DNA of 64,000 nt from Nocardioides sp. GY 10127 (GTDB lineage: Bacteria; Actinomycetota; Actinomycetes; Propionibacteriales; Nocardioidaceae), in the NCBI RefSeq assembly GCF_004919085.1, contig NZ_STGL01000006.1:248001-312000 (forward strand). The letters are read 5' to 3'. Below the pieces are notes generated by a model. It worked only from the letters and a program-made list of their open reading frames with translations. It was not told the DNA's origin and did no database searches. Positions within the stretch are counted from its first letter, which is position 1. Every line of letters starts with the position of its first letter. Below are positions 1-8,959 of the stretch, piece after piece. The translations under genes and the position numbers were made by a program.

Positions 1-1633
1 CCCCGGCCGCGGCGGCCCGGCCCGCCGGCGACGTGGACCAGGTCTGCCACCCGCCGTCCAGGTTGCGCACCCGGCGCCCGTGCTGGCGCAGGAGGCGGTC
101 GGCGACGTGCGCGCGCTGGCCGACCCCGCAGTAGACGACGAGCTCGCCCGCGGGCAGGGCCCCGACCTGCCGGCGCAGCCCGTCCAGCGGCACGTTGAGC
201 GCGCCCGGCAGGTGCCCGGCGGCGAACTCCTCGGGGGTGCGGACGTCGAGCAGGGTGGCCCCGGCGCCGACGGCCTCCGCGACCTCGTGCCACTGGATCG
301 CGTCGTCGAGGCCGGCGAGGCGGTTCTCGGCGACGTACCCGACGACGTTGACCGGGTCCTTCGCGGAGCCGAACGGCGGGGCGTAGGCCAGCTCGAGGTC
401 GGCGAGCTCGTCCACGTGCAGCCCGGCCTGCAGGGCGGTGGCGATGACGTCCACCCGCTTGTCGACGCCTTCGTGACCGACGGCCTGGACGCCGAGGAGC
501 CGGCCGTCGCGCCGGTGGACGACCTTCAACGTCATCGGCTGCGCGCCCGGGTAGTACCCGGCGTGGGAGGCCGGGTGGGTGTGCACGACGCCGACGTCGA
601 CGCCGGCCGCCCGCGCCCGCTTCTCGCTCCAGCCGCTCATGGCGACGGTGAGCCCGAAGACCCTGACGATCGCGGTCGAGACGCTGGCGCCCGAGCGCAC
701 CGTGCGGCCCGCGAGGGTGTCGGCGACCCGGCGGCCGTGACGGTTGGCCAGGTTGGCCAGCGGCACGAGCGCGGCGCCGCCGTCGACGGCGTCGGTCTTC
801 TCGGCGACGTCCCCGACGGCGAAGACGCGCCGGTCGGAGGTGCGCTGCTGGTCGTCCACGGCGATGCCCCCACGGGGGCCGATCGCGAGGCCCGCGGCCC
901 GCGCCAGCGTGGTGTCGGGGCGGACGCCCACCGCGAACAGCACGAGGTCGGCGTCCACGCTGCGCCCGTCGGCGAGGGTCACGCTGCACTCCTCCAGGGA
1001 GGCCAGGCTGGTGCCGAGCTCGAGGCGCACGCCGTGGGCCTCGAGCTCGTCGGCGACGCGGAGCGCCATCTCCGGGTCGAGGGGCGCCATCACCTGGTCC
1101 GCGAGCTCGACGACCGTGACGTCGAGCCCCCGCTCCCGGAGGTTCTCCGCGGCCTCGAGCCCGATGAACCCGGCGCCGAGGACGACGGCGGAGCGGGCGT
1201 GCGCCACGGCCTCGACCAGGGCGTCGAGGTCCTCGACGGTGCGCAGCGTGTGGCCGCGCTCGCGGCCCGGGACGTCCGGCACGAACGGCGCCGCCCCCGG
1301 GGAGAGGACCAGGTGGTCGTAGGTCTCGGTGCCGACCGCGCCGGTGCTCAGGTCGGTGACGGTCACCGTGCGGGCGGCGGTGTCGACGGCGGTCACCTCG
1401 TGCCGGACGCGGACGTCGATCCCGAACCGGGCCCGGAGGGTCTCCGGGGTCTGCAGCAGGAGGTCGTCGCGGTCGGCGATGGTGCCGGAGAGGTGGTAGG
1501 GCAGGCCGCAGTTGGCGAACGAGACGTAGCCGCTGCGCTCGAGCACGACGATCTCGGCGTCCTCCCGCAACCGACGCAGCCGCGCCGCCGTGGACATGCC
1601 CCCGGCGACTCCCCCGACGATGACGACCTTCAC
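1..1633 (-). CDS. CoA-disulfide reductase-like flavoprotein with C-terminal rhodanese domain (3' end outside window)
   Basis: FAD/NAD(P)H pyridine nucleotide-disulfide oxidoreductase of the CoA-disulfide/persulfide reductase type. The start is GTG, preceded by GGAGGA at good spacing. The N-terminus carries the dinucleotide fold (VVIVGGVAGGMSTAARL, residues 3-19) and the single redox Cys42 in SFANCGLPY, the family hallmark. A second Rossmann glycine motif (VVLGAGFIGLEAAE) and the GDVAE FAD motif follow. The last ~100 visible residues are a rhodanese module with active loop YCGVGQRAH, as in known CoADR-rhodanese fusions. The frame is open to base 1, so the C-terminus is missing. The family reduces CoA disulfides or persulfides in the cytosol; the fusion suggests sulfane-sulfur handling. 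It diverges from the sensor kinase across a 372-bp gap. Confidence 0.9.
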   Translation of the reverse strand, partial: MKVVIVGGVAGGMSTAARLRRLREDAEIVVLERSGYVSFANCGLPYHLSGTIADRDDLLLQTPETLRARFGIDVRVRHEVTAVDTAARTVTVTDLSTGAVGTETYDHLVLSPGAAPFVPDVPGRERGHTLRTVEDLDALVEAVAHARSAVVLGAGFIGLEAAENLRERGLDVTVVELADQVMAPLDPEMALRVADELEAHGVRLELGTSLASLEECSVTLADGRSVDADLVLFAVGVRPDTTLARAAGLAIGPRGGIAVDDQQRTSDRRVFAVGDVAEKTDAVDGGAALVPLANLANRHGRRVADTLAGRTVRSGASVSTAIVRVFGLTVAMSGWSEKRARAAGVDVGVVHTHPASHAGYYPGAQPMTLKVVHRRDGRLLGVQAVGHEGVDKRVDVIATALQAGLHVDELADLELAYAPPFGSAKDPVNVVGYVAENRLAGLDDAIQWHEVAEAVGAGATLLDVRTPEEFAAGHLPGALNVPLDGLRRQVGALPAGELVVYCGVGQRAHVADRLLRQHGRRVRNLDGGWQTWSTSPAGRAAAAG

Positions 1634-2005
1634 GGCTGCTCTCCTCCTGCTCGGCCCGGTGCCCTGTGCCCGGCGCCCTCTCGCTGTGGCCGCGGGACGA
1701 CGGCCCGCACGAGGGACGACCCATCCCCCACCCCGGATATTCCTCGCTCCGGGCGACTCGGGACAGGTGTCGGGGCGGAACGGGGACGGTGGCCGGGTCG
1801 GGTCGCGACCAAGGTCCCGGTCGCGGAGGAACCACGGACCCGGGAACACTCGTGCACCGCTCGCCTCAGGACGCCTGTCGTCCAGCCGATCAGAGCAGCG
1901 CAACCGTTGACAACCGGCGTCCGGAGGCCTGCACAAACCCTGTGCGCGCAGCGCACGTCGTGATTGACTGGCGGCCTGTCGGGGGGCGGCTAGGAGAGGA
2001 CCCCT
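1634..2005. promoter_or_regulatory. 372-bp divergent intergenic region
   Basis: Non-coding gap between the leftward flavoprotein gene and the rightward sensor kinase. A TTGACA hexamer at 1907-1912 resembles a sigma-A -35 box for the kinase gene, but no clear TANNNT lies 17-18 nt downstream (TGCACA at 1930), so the promoter is tentative. AGGAGAGGA at 1992-2000 is the ribosome binding site of the kinase gene. No ORF here looks coding. Confidence 0.35.
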
Positions 2006-4090
2006 GTGACCGGAGCACCGCAGCGCGGCCGCGCCGTCGCCGGCTTCGTGCTGGCGGCCGCCGTCCTGGGCCTGCTCGTGCTCGCAGGGCTGCGTTCCGT
2101 CCCCGCCGGAGGGCACCTCGCCGCGACGTGGCCGGCCGCAGGAGCGGCCCTGCTCTGGGTCCTGACCCGCCGCAGCCGCGCCGCCGCCCGCGCGGCGATC
2201 GCGACCTCCGGACTGGTCACCTTCGGGGTCGGCGCGCTCGCCACCGGCGACCCCGCCTTCGCCGCCCTCATGGCCGTCGCCGACACCACCCAGCTCGTCG
2301 TCGTCGTCCTCCTCGCGACGGGTCGGGGTGTCCAGCTGCCCTACGCGCGCACCGACCTGCGCCGCGTCGTCCTCGCCATCGTCGTCGGCTCCGCGGTCGG
2401 CACGCTCCTGGCCACCGGCGGCGCGACCGCGCTGGGCACCTCGTTCACCCCGCTGGAGATCGTCGCCTGGTGGGGCCGGCAGGCCGTCGGGCTCAGCACC
2501 GTCGGCTTCATCGGCGTCTTCCTGTGGGTCGAGCACCGGCAGGGCAGGACGCTCCTGGGCGAGGTGCTGAAGATCCACCGACGGCCGGCCCTGGAGCGGC
2601 TGCCGCTGGTCATCGCCTCCGTCATCAGCTACGCCGTCATGCTGCTGCCCGAGGACGCCTACATCTTCCTGGCGATCCCCCCGGCCATCTGGGTGGCGTC
2701 CCGGTACTCCTCGGTGTTCAGCGCCCTGCACGTCCTGGGCGTCTCCGGCGCCGCCATCGGGCTCACCGCGGCCGGCGCCTCGGCGCTGGCCGAGCCGAGC
2801 AACAGCCCGGCCGCCGTGGTCCTGGGGCTCCAGATCTTCCTCCTCACCCTCATCAGCTCGGTGCTCTCCACCGCGGTGGTCAACGAGCAGCGCTCGGGCC
2901 TGCTCGACGAGGTCGTCCAGCGCGACCACGAGCGGGCCGAGCGCCTCGAGCTCTTCGACCGCACCACCGCCGCCATGAGCGAGGGCCTCGCCGTCTTCGA
3001 GGAGGACGGCACGCTCGTCACCGCCAACGAGGTCGCCACCCTCCTGCTCGCCACGACCGACCTCGACGGCTGCGAGGACGGCTGCGCCACCCGCCTCCCG
3101 CTCTCGGACGCCCTCGAGGGCCGGCGCCACAGCCAGGACGTGGTGGTGCGGACGACGGGCAGCCGACCGCGCGACCTCGTGCTCGCCGTCACCGCCGCAC
3201 CGCTGCGCGCCTCCGAGTCCTGGGGCGGCCGGCGACGCGTCCTCGTCGTCTTCCGCGACGTCACCGACGAGCGGGCCGGCCGCGAGGCCCTCACCGACTT
3301 CGCCGCCCGGGCCGCGCACGACCTGCGCAGCCCCGTCGCCGCGGCGCGCAGCTGGATCGGCTTCACCCAGCACCAGCTCCAGGCCGGCGAGGCGGTCGAC
3401 CCGCAGGACGTCTCGGAGTCGCTCGACGCCACGGCCGCGGCCCTGGACCGGATGATCGCCCTCGTGAGCGGCCTCCTGGAGCAGGCGACGGCCGAGGACG
3501 GGCGGCTGCGCTGCACCCCGACCGACCTCGCCGCCCCCGACGGCCCGCTGCTGCGCGCCCACGAGCTCCAGGCCCCCGACGCCGAGCTCGTCGTGGGGCC
3601 GCTCCCGTGCGTCGAGGCCGACCCCGAGCTGCTCCTCCAGCTGTTCGGCAACCTGCTGGGCAACGCGGTGAAGTACGCCGCCGCCGGCCGCGCGCCCCGG
3701 GTGCACGTGAGCGGGTCGCTGGACGGCGACCGCGTGCTGGTGCGGATCACGGACAACGGCATCGGGGTGCCCGCCGACCTGCGCGACACCGTCTTCGACC
3801 GGCTCACGCGGGTCCACGGGCACCTGGGCGTGACCGGCTCCGGCCTCGGGCTCTCGATCTGCCGGACCATCGTCGAGCGCCACGGCGGCACCATCCGCTG
3901 CGAGGAGGCGGACCCCGCGGCGGGGCTCGCCGGCACCGGCGGACCGGGCACCACCTTCGTCCTCGACCTGCCCGCGGCAGCCCGTGCCACGTCCGCCGAC
4001 CCGCGTGACCAGCCGCGGCCACCTTCATCGCATCTTCATGACAGCGGCGGGAACGCGCAGACCTCTTTCACGGAGGCCGCCGCAGAGTAA
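2006..4090 (+). CDS. Membrane sensor histidine kinase with MASE1-type N-terminus and PAS domain
   Basis: 694 aa; GTG start behind AGGAGAGGA. Residues ~10-300 form about eight hydrophobic helices of MASE1 type (WPAAGAALLW near the N-terminus), a predicted integral-membrane sensor. A linker helix leads to a PAS-like segment (about 315-420, AMSEGLAVFEEDGTLVTANE). The kinase core is complete: H-box AAHDLRSPVAAARSW with phospho-acceptor His438, N-box NLLGNAVKYA (Asn553), G1 DNGIGVP and G2 GSGLGLSICRT. The family autophosphorylates on His and passes phosphate to a response regulator; no regulator gene lies beside it. The gene immediately downstream encodes a related but degenerate protein, suggesting tandem duplication. 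The signal sensed is unknown. Confidence 0.88.
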   Translation: MTGAPQRGRAVAGFVLAAAVLGLLVLAGLRSVPAGGHLAATWPAAGAALLWVLTRRSRAAARAAIATSGLVTFGVGALATGDPAFAALMAVADTTQLVVVVLLATGRGVQLPYARTDLRRVVLAIVVGSAVGTLLATGGATALGTSFTPLEIVAWWGRQAVGLSTVGFIGVFLWVEHRQGRTLLGEVLKIHRRPALERLPLVIASVISYAVMLLPEDAYIFLAIPPAIWVASRYSSVFSALHVLGVSGAAIGLTAAGASALAEPSNSPAAVVLGLQIFLLTLISSVLSTAVVNEQRSGLLDEVVQRDHERAERLELFDRTTAAMSEGLAVFEEDGTLVTANEVATLLLATTDLDGCEDGCATRLPLSDALEGRRHSQDVVVRTTGSRPRDLVLAVTAAPLRASESWGGRRRVLVVFRDVTDERAGREALTDFAARAAHDLRSPVAAARSWIGFTQHQLQAGEAVDPQDVSESLDATAAALDRMIALVSGLLEQATAEDGRLRCTPTDLAAPDGPLLRAHELQAPDAELVVGPLPCVEADPELLLQLFGNLLGNAVKYAAAGRAPRVHVSGSLDGDRVLVRITDNGIGVPADLRDTVFDRLTRVHGHLGVTGSGLGLSICRTIVERHGGTIRCEEADPAAGLAGTGGPGTTFVLDLPAAARATSADPRDQPRPPSSHLHDSGGNAQTSFTEAAAE

Positions 4091-4215
4091 AACCACGTTC
4101 GTTGCTCACCCCCGCGGGCGAGGATCTCCCCCTGGTCCCCGTCCGGAGCGACGCACCACCCCACACCCACTCGGAGCTGCTCGGGCCGCTCCGCACCCCC
4201 AGGAGCACCCCCGCC

Positions 4216-6357
4216 ATGACTGCTCTGCGCACCCCACCGCCGCACACCCCGCCACCCCAGGCCTCCCGTCCGTCCCCGGCAGCCCCCCGGCCTCCCGGGG
4301 CGGGCGGAGCACCCGGCACGCGGACGAGCCGCTGGAGCCCGGCCGCGGACGCCGGGTTCGTCCTCGCCCAGGCGATCGTCGTCGGGCTGCCGTTCCTCCT
4401 TGCGCAGGACCGCGACGCGGCCGTCGTCGCGCCGTCCCTCGGTACCGGCCTGGCCGTCCTCTGGCTCGCGCTGCGTCCCTCGGGTGCCCTGCCCCTCGGG
4501 CTCGCGAGCACGGCCCTCACCACGGTCGCGCTGACGCTGGGCTTCGGGCTCCCCTGGCTCTGGGTCCTCGCGTACCTGCCGGGCGCGCTCGTCCAGCTCC
4601 TGGTCACCCTCACCCTGCTCGAGGTCCTCGAGCGCCGCTCGGGAGCTCCCGGTCTGCTCGGCGCGGACATCGGGGCCGTGCTGCGGGCCCTGCGCGCCGT
4701 GACCGGCGGGGCCGTCGCGGGTGCGGCCACCAGCCTGGCCGTCGCGGCCGCCACCGCCCCGGCGCAGGGCGACCACGGCGGCCCCGGTCTCCTGGCAGCC
4801 GTGGCCGGCACGGCGCTGTGGAGCCTGCACCACGCCGTCGCCACCGCCGCCGTCGTGGCGCCCGGCATCGCGCTCGCCGGCGCCGCAGGCCGCCTCGGCG
4901 ACCGGCGGATGGCCAGGCGTCAGCTCCTGGACGCGGCCGCGGTCGCGGCCCTCGCCGGGGCGACCGTCGGCTGCCTGCTGGTCCTGCTGCCGGCGCCGGT
5001 CCTCCTCGTCGTCCTCCCACCGGCGCTGGCCGTGTGCGCCGCGCTGCTCGGCGTCGGCCGCGGCGCGGGCCTCGCGATCGGGACGCTGGGCGCGACCGCC
5101 TGCACGGTGGGGCTCGGCCTCACCGACCTCGGCGGCGCCCCCGGGCCCGGACGCTTCGGGCTCGTCGACGCCCTCGTCATGCTGTGCGTCATCGGTCCCG
5201 TCGCCGCGGCCCTGCTCGGCCAGCGGCTGCGCGACCTCGCCCTGCGCGAGCACGTGTGGGCCGCCGACCGGCGGGCCCTGCGCACCGCGTTCCTGGGCGC
5301 CACCGCCTCGCTGCGCGACGCCGTCCTCACCGTGGACGCCGACCACCGCATCGACGTGGCCAACCAGGCCGCCCGGGCCCTGCTGCGCGACTGCGACCGC
5401 GACGCCCGCGCCCTCTCCTCCGCCCTCACCCAGCTCGACGGCCGGCGCCTGCGCCCCTCCGAGGACGTGCTGCGGCGCGCGTGGGAGCTGGGCAGCTCCG
5501 GGCCCAGCGACCTCCTGCTCCACCACGCCGACGGCACCACCTCGGTGGTCCGGGTCCGCGCCCACCGCGTCGACGGGGGCGCCGAGCGCCGGCTCGTCGT
5601 CGCGATCGCCGACCTCAGCGACCAGTCCCGGGCGTGCGCCGACCGGGAGCGCGCCATGCGCACCGCCGCCGGCGAGCTCCGGCGTCCGCTCGCGGAGACC
5701 CGCAGCTGGGTGGACGTCGCCGGCACCCAGCTCGTGGAGGACTGCGAGGCGGAGACCCGCGCCCGCCGCTCGCTCGTGCGCGCCGAGGACGCGCTGGGGC
5801 GGCTGGAGCAGGTGATCGACGACCTGCTCGCCGACGCCGGGGCCATGGCCCGGGTGCCGGCCCCGCGGCGCGTCGAGCTCGGCGGCGAGGAGGGCCTCGT
5901 CCCCGCGGTCGCGGCGCGGTACGCGCCCGAGGCGCTCGTGGTCGTGGACGAGCACGTCCCCGCCGTCCTCGCCGACCCGGACATGCTCCAGCAGCTCCTG
6001 CGCCACCTCCTGCGCTCCGCCGCGGACAACGTGGCGCCCGACGTGCGGCCGGTGGTCCGCGTGGCCGGCACGTTCGTCGGCGACCGCGTGCACCTCACCG
6101 TGACCGACAACGGCACCGGCGTGCCGCTGTCCTGGCAGACGGGCCCCGGCCAGGGCGGCGAGCCGTCGCCGGCGCTCACCGTGTGCCGCACCGTCGTCGA
6201 GCGGCACGGGGGGACGCTGCGGTGCAGCCTCGCGCCGGAGCCGCCGGTGGCCCCCGAGCCGGGTCTGGCGGTGGGCGGACCCGGCGCCCGCGTCCTGCTC
6301 GACCTGCCGGCGGTGCCGGGCGAGCCCGTGATCCTGCCGCGGGCGGCCACGGCCTGA
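4216..6357 (+). CDS. Degenerate MASE1/PAS sensor histidine kinase paralogue (probable pseudokinase)
   Basis: 713 aa from ATG 4216, chosen because AGGAG at 4201-4205 lies 10 nt upstream; a TTG at 4102 would add a low-complexity Pro-rich extension. The layout matches the upstream kinase: hydrophobic N-terminal half, PAS-like region (~365-475), then a kinase-like C-terminus. The H-box position reads AGELRRPLAETRSW with Gly486 where the neighbour has His438. The N-box Asn is Ser601. The G2 box is lost (PSPALTVCRT against GSGLGLSICRT). G1 (DNGTGVP) survives. The frame is intact over 2.1 kb, so this is not simple decay. It could act as an allosteric partner of the upstream kinase, or as a sensor without catalysis. 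Confidence 0.8.
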   Translation: MTALRTPPPHTPPPQASRPSPAAPRPPGAGGAPGTRTSRWSPAADAGFVLAQAIVVGLPFLLAQDRDAAVVAPSLGTGLAVLWLALRPSGALPLGLASTALTTVALTLGFGLPWLWVLAYLPGALVQLLVTLTLLEVLERRSGAPGLLGADIGAVLRALRAVTGGAVAGAATSLAVAAATAPAQGDHGGPGLLAAVAGTALWSLHHAVATAAVVAPGIALAGAAGRLGDRRMARRQLLDAAAVAALAGATVGCLLVLLPAPVLLVVLPPALAVCAALLGVGRGAGLAIGTLGATACTVGLGLTDLGGAPGPGRFGLVDALVMLCVIGPVAAALLGQRLRDLALREHVWAADRRALRTAFLGATASLRDAVLTVDADHRIDVANQAARALLRDCDRDARALSSALTQLDGRRLRPSEDVLRRAWELGSSGPSDLLLHHADGTTSVVRVRAHRVDGGAERRLVVAIADLSDQSRACADRERAMRTAAGELRRPLAETRSWVDVAGTQLVEDCEAETRARRSLVRAEDALGRLEQVIDDLLADAGAMARVPAPRRVELGGEEGLVPAVAARYAPEALVVVDEHVPAVLADPDMLQQLLRHLLRSAADNVAPDVRPVVRVAGTFVGDRVHLTVTDNGTGVPLSWQTGPGQGGEPSPALTVCRTVVERHGGTLRCSLAPEPPVAPEPGLAVGGPGARVLLDLPAVPGEPVILPRAATA

Positions 6358-6425
6358 CGTCGACCGCTGCCCCTCCCCTCCCGAGGTCCCTGGAGGACCG
6401 CCGCCCCGCGACCTAGGTTCGAGAC

Positions 6426-7049
6426 ATGACGATGATCTTCGTCCCGCTCATGGCCGGCCTGGGCGCGTGGGGCGCGGCCCTGCTGGTCGCGGTCGTCTTC
6501 GCGGAGACGGGGCTGGCCCCGGCGTTCTTCCTGCCGGGCGGGGCCATGCTCTTCGCGGGCGGTCTCTACCTGTCCAGCGGGGTCATCCCCCTGCCGTTCG
6601 TGCCGGTCCTGGTGCTCACGCTCGTCGCGGCCGTCGCCGGCGACCAGGTGGGGTTCCGGCTGGGGCGGCGCGTGGGTCCCATGGTGTTCCGGCCACGGGG
6701 CCGGGTGTGGTCGACGGGCCACACCGAGCGGGCCCGGCTGCTGCTCGAGCGGCACGGCCACGTCGCGGTCCTGCTCGCCCGGTTCGTGCCCGTCGCCCGA
6801 ACGTTCGTCCCGATCGTGGCCGGCTCCCTGGGGATGGGGTCCGGACGCTTCCTGGCCTGGAACGTGGTCGGCGGCGTGGTCTGGGTCGGCGGGATCATGA
6901 CCGTCGGCTACTTCCTCGGGGACGTCCCGTGGGTGGCCGCGCACACGACCGGGCTGACCATGGCGATCGTGGTCGCGTCCTTCCTCGGGGTCGGCACCCA
7001 CCTCGTGACCCGGCGGCTGCGCACCGGCACGTGGGTCCGCGCGGCCTGA
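6426..7049 (+). CDS. DedA family membrane protein
   Basis: 207 aa, typical DedA length. It has several hydrophobic segments, the N-terminal PGGAMLFAGG motif, and the family core RFVPVARTFVPIVAG (about 118-133) with its conserved Arg and Pro residues. DedA/SNARE-associated proteins are integral membrane proteins linked to lipid flipping and membrane energetics. The start is ATG 6426; ATG 6432 is an in-frame alternative, and neither has a strong ribosome site. It lies between the degenerate kinase and the FAD oxidoreductase on the same strand with short gaps, so co-transcription is possible. The substrate cannot be inferred. Confidence 0.85.
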   Translation: MTMIFVPLMAGLGAWGAALLVAVVFAETGLAPAFFLPGGAMLFAGGLYLSSGVIPLPFVPVLVLTLVAAVAGDQVGFRLGRRVGPMVFRPRGRVWSTGHTERARLLLERHGHVAVLLARFVPVARTFVPIVAGSLGMGSGRFLAWNVVGGVVWVGGIMTVGYFLGDVPWVAAHTTGLTMAIVVASFLGVGTHLVTRRLRTGTWVRAA

Positions 7050-7077
7050 CGCTCCCTCTCGCCCAGGTCCTCCCCTG

Positions 7078-7114
7078 CCGGCCCGCCGACCCGCGGGGTG
7101 TCCCGGCGGGCCGG
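7078..7114 (+). terminator. Possible hairpin terminator
   Basis: 11-bp inverted repeat CCGGCCCGCCG / CGGCGGGCCGG with a 15-nt loop, 28 nt after the DedA stop. There is no T tract, which is common in high-GC actinomycetes. Confidence 0.4.
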
Positions 7115-7179
7115 GAGGCCGATCACGATGGGGGTCGGACGCGCCGCGCCGACGTCGTGCCACGAGCCCAGGAGGTCCG

Positions 7180-8472
7180 GTGAACCAGCCCAGCGACGGG
7201 GACGAGCACGACGTCGTGGTCGTCGGCGCCGGCCTGGCCTGCCTGCAGGCGGCCCGGGAGCTCGAGGCGGCGGGCCGCGACGTCCTCGTCCTGGAGGCCG
7301 CGTCCGCCGTGGGCGGGCGGGTCCGCACCGAGCACGTGGACGCCTTCCTCCTCGACCGTGGCTTCCAGCTGCTCAACCCCGCCTACCCCGCGGTGCGCCG
7401 CTGGGTCGACCTCGACGCCCTCGGGCTCCAGCCGTTCGCGGCCGGGGTGGTCGCAGCGGACGCCGAGGGGCGCCACCGGATCGGCCTGCCCTGGCGTGAG
7501 CCGGGGCTGCTGGGCGCCACCGCCGCCGCGGCCGTGCACCGGCGTCCCCCGCTCGCGGCGCTCGCCCGCTGGTGGGCCCCCACGCTGCCCTCGCCCGGAC
7601 GCGGCGCCGGCGGCCTGCACGAGCCGCTGCGCCGACGGCTCGACCGACGCCCCGACGCCTCCCTGACCGCCTCCCTCGACGCCGCCGGCGTGAGCGGCCC
7701 GTGGCGCACGCTCGTCGAGCGGTTCCTGGCCGGCGTCCTGCTCGACGACCGCGGGGAGTCCTCCGCCCACCTGGCGCGACTGCTCGTCTCCAGCTTCCTG
7801 GCCGGGACGCCGGGCCTCCCCCGCGCCGGCATGCAGGCGCTCCCCGAGCAGCTGGCCGCCCGGCTCGCCCGCCCGGTCGTGCTCGGCCGCCCGGTGGACC
7901 GGGTGGACGCCCCGGGACCGGACGGCCTGCGCGCCGTCCGCACCCCCGGTGGCACCCTGCGCGCCCGGGACGTCGTCCTCGCCGCCGGGCCGGGGGCGAG
8001 CGCACGGCTCCTGGGGCTGCCCGCCCCGGAGGTCCGCGGCGTCGTGACCGCGTGGTGGGCGCTGCCGGAGCCGGACGTGCCGGCCGGCCGGGCCCGGCTG
8101 CTGCACGTCGACGGCCGCACGCGACCCGAGGGACCGCTCGTCAACGCCGCCCTCGTCTCCGCGGCGGCCCCGACCTACGCGCCACCGGGCACCGGTCTCG
8201 TCGCCGGCTCCTCCCTCGACCTGGACGCCGCCGAGGCCGACCTGCGTCGGCACGCGGCCCGCCTCCTGGACGTCGACCACCACCGCCTCGTGCTGGTGGG
8301 CCGGCACCGCATCCCGGCCGCCCTGCCCGCGCACCGTCCGCCGCTGGCCGCGGCGCGGGCCGTGGAGGCCGGCCCGGGCCTGTGGTGGTGCGGGGACCAC
8401 CGCGACACCCCGTCGATCCAGGGGGCCCTCGTGAGCGGGCACCGGGCCGCGGCGGGCGTGCTCGGCGCCTGA
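7180..8472 (+). CDS. FAD-dependent amine-oxidase/phytoene-desaturase-like oxidoreductase
   Basis: 430 aa; GTG start behind AGGAGG (7170-7175). The N-terminal FAD fold reads VVVGAGLACLQAARELE (about 12-28), followed by VLVLEAASAVGGRVRTE, the second conserved motif of the flavin amine-oxidase/desaturase superfamily. The C-terminus has WWCGDHRDTPSIQGALVSGHRAA (split: GDHRD then SIQGALVSG), the flavin-binding end motif. Length and motifs fit the large NAD(P)/FAD-dependent oxidoreductase group annotated as protoporphyrinogen-oxidase or phytoene-dehydrogenase like. No carotenoid or haem genes lie nearby, so the substrate is unknown. Confidence 0.8.
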   Translation: MNQPSDGDEHDVVVVGAGLACLQAARELEAAGRDVLVLEAASAVGGRVRTEHVDAFLLDRGFQLLNPAYPAVRRWVDLDALGLQPFAAGVVAADAEGRHRIGLPWREPGLLGATAAAAVHRRPPLAALARWWAPTLPSPGRGAGGLHEPLRRRLDRRPDASLTASLDAAGVSGPWRTLVERFLAGVLLDDRGESSAHLARLLVSSFLAGTPGLPRAGMQALPEQLAARLARPVVLGRPVDRVDAPGPDGLRAVRTPGGTLRARDVVLAAGPGASARLLGLPAPEVRGVVTAWWALPEPDVPAGRARLLHVDGRTRPEGPLVNAALVSAAAPTYAPPGTGLVAGSSLDLDAAEADLRRHAARLLDVDHHRLVLVGRHRIPAALPAHRPPLAAARAVEAGPGLWWCGDHRDTPSIQGALVSGHRAAAGVLGA

Positions 8473-8501
8473 GCCGATTTCGCGGCGATCCCACAGGGTG
8501 T

Positions 8502-8513
8502 TCTCAGGTCGCG
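8502..8513 (+). repeat. 12-bp motif TCTCAGGYCGCG, left copy
   Basis: TCTCAGGTCGCG, 17 nt before the 40-aa ORF. A second copy in the same orientation (TCTCAGGCCGCG, 11934-11945) lies just after the 73-aa ORF. A CCACAGGG block precedes both. The pair brackets the DUF3500/HupE cassette; the meaning is unknown. Confidence 0.4.
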
Positions 8514-8530
8514 TGGGCACTCTCATTGAC

Positions 8531-8653
8531 ATGAGCAACCAGTCCAGCCGGCCCTCGGCTCCCGGCACCGTTCGCAACCTCCTCGAGGACGACACGACGC
8601 AGCAGACCAGCGTCGCGCACGCCTTCGCCCTCGCCGCAGTGTCGCGGCACTGA
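8531..8653 (+). CDS. Small free-standing ORF, 40 aa, unknown function
   Basis: ATG 8531 to TGA 8653 encodes 40 residues beginning MSNQSSRPSAPGTVRNLLED and ending AFALAAVSRH. No family is recognised. The case for a real gene is structural: it sits alone between the oxidoreductase stop and the DUF3500 gene, and a perfect 13-bp hairpin terminator begins 22 nt after its stop. No Shine-Dalgarno is visible, so translation could be leaderless. CTCATTGACA overlaps the start and recurs as CTCATCGACA at 8797, upstream of the DUF3500 gene. It could be a small peptide product, a peptide precursor or a leader ORF. It has no Cys and no signal peptide. Confidence 0.5.
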   Translation: MSNQSSRPSAPGTVRNLLEDDTTQQTSVAHAFALAAVSRH

Positions 8654-8675
8654 ACCTTCCTCCTCAGCACGACCC

Positions 8676-8707
8676 GGCCCGGCCGCCCCTCCCCGGGCGG
8701 CCGGGCC
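8676..8707 (+). terminator. Strong hairpin terminator after the 40-aa ORF
   Basis: Perfect 13-bp stem GGCCCGGCCGCCC / GGGCGGCCGGGCC with a 6-nt loop, followed by CCCTTCCCC. It separates the 40-aa ORF from the DUF3500 operon. Confidence 0.75.
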
Positions 8708-8959
8708 CCCTTCCCCGGACGCCGCGGTTCCCTCACGCGACGCCCGGTCCGGCCGATCGGCAGCCTGTCCACGAGGAGACGGCAGCGCGGCCACCACTCA
8801 TCGACAGATGTTGTCTAAGAGTTTCCTGAGCGACCAGCAGGGTCTCTCACAGGTTTCGCACAGCCCGGCCCGTGAGGGTGCGGGCACCCCCGGAACGCGG
8901 GGCCGTCGACCCGCTCCCTGAGCGGGCCTCGACCCACTGTGACCAGGAGAGCTCTTCCC
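8708..8959 (+). promoter_or_regulatory. Upstream region of the DUF3500-HupE operon
   Basis: Non-coding, with a relatively AT-rich patch near 8806-8835 (TGTTGTCTAAGAGTTTCC) that probably holds the operon promoter. CTCATCGACA at 8797-8806 matches the sequence overlapping the 40-aa ORF start. AGGAGA at 8945-8950 is the ribosome binding site of the DUF3500 gene. Confidence 0.4.

Noticed and set aside
80..1963. Long plus-strand open frame over the CoA-disulfide-reductase gene
   Set aside because: The minus strand encodes a clear flavoprotein with conserved motifs throughout; the plus-strand frame has only GC-driven openness and no domain.
4102..4215. Earlier TTG start for the degenerate kinase
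   Set aside because: The added 38 residues are low-complexity and lack a ribosome site, while ATG 4216 has AGGAG at proper spacing.
4036..6207. Minus-strand frame of 723 codons across the degenerate kinase
   Set aside because: Its composition is low-complexity Gly/Arg/Glu/Val and matches no family, while the opposite strand shows a PAS/kinase layout with a ribosome site.
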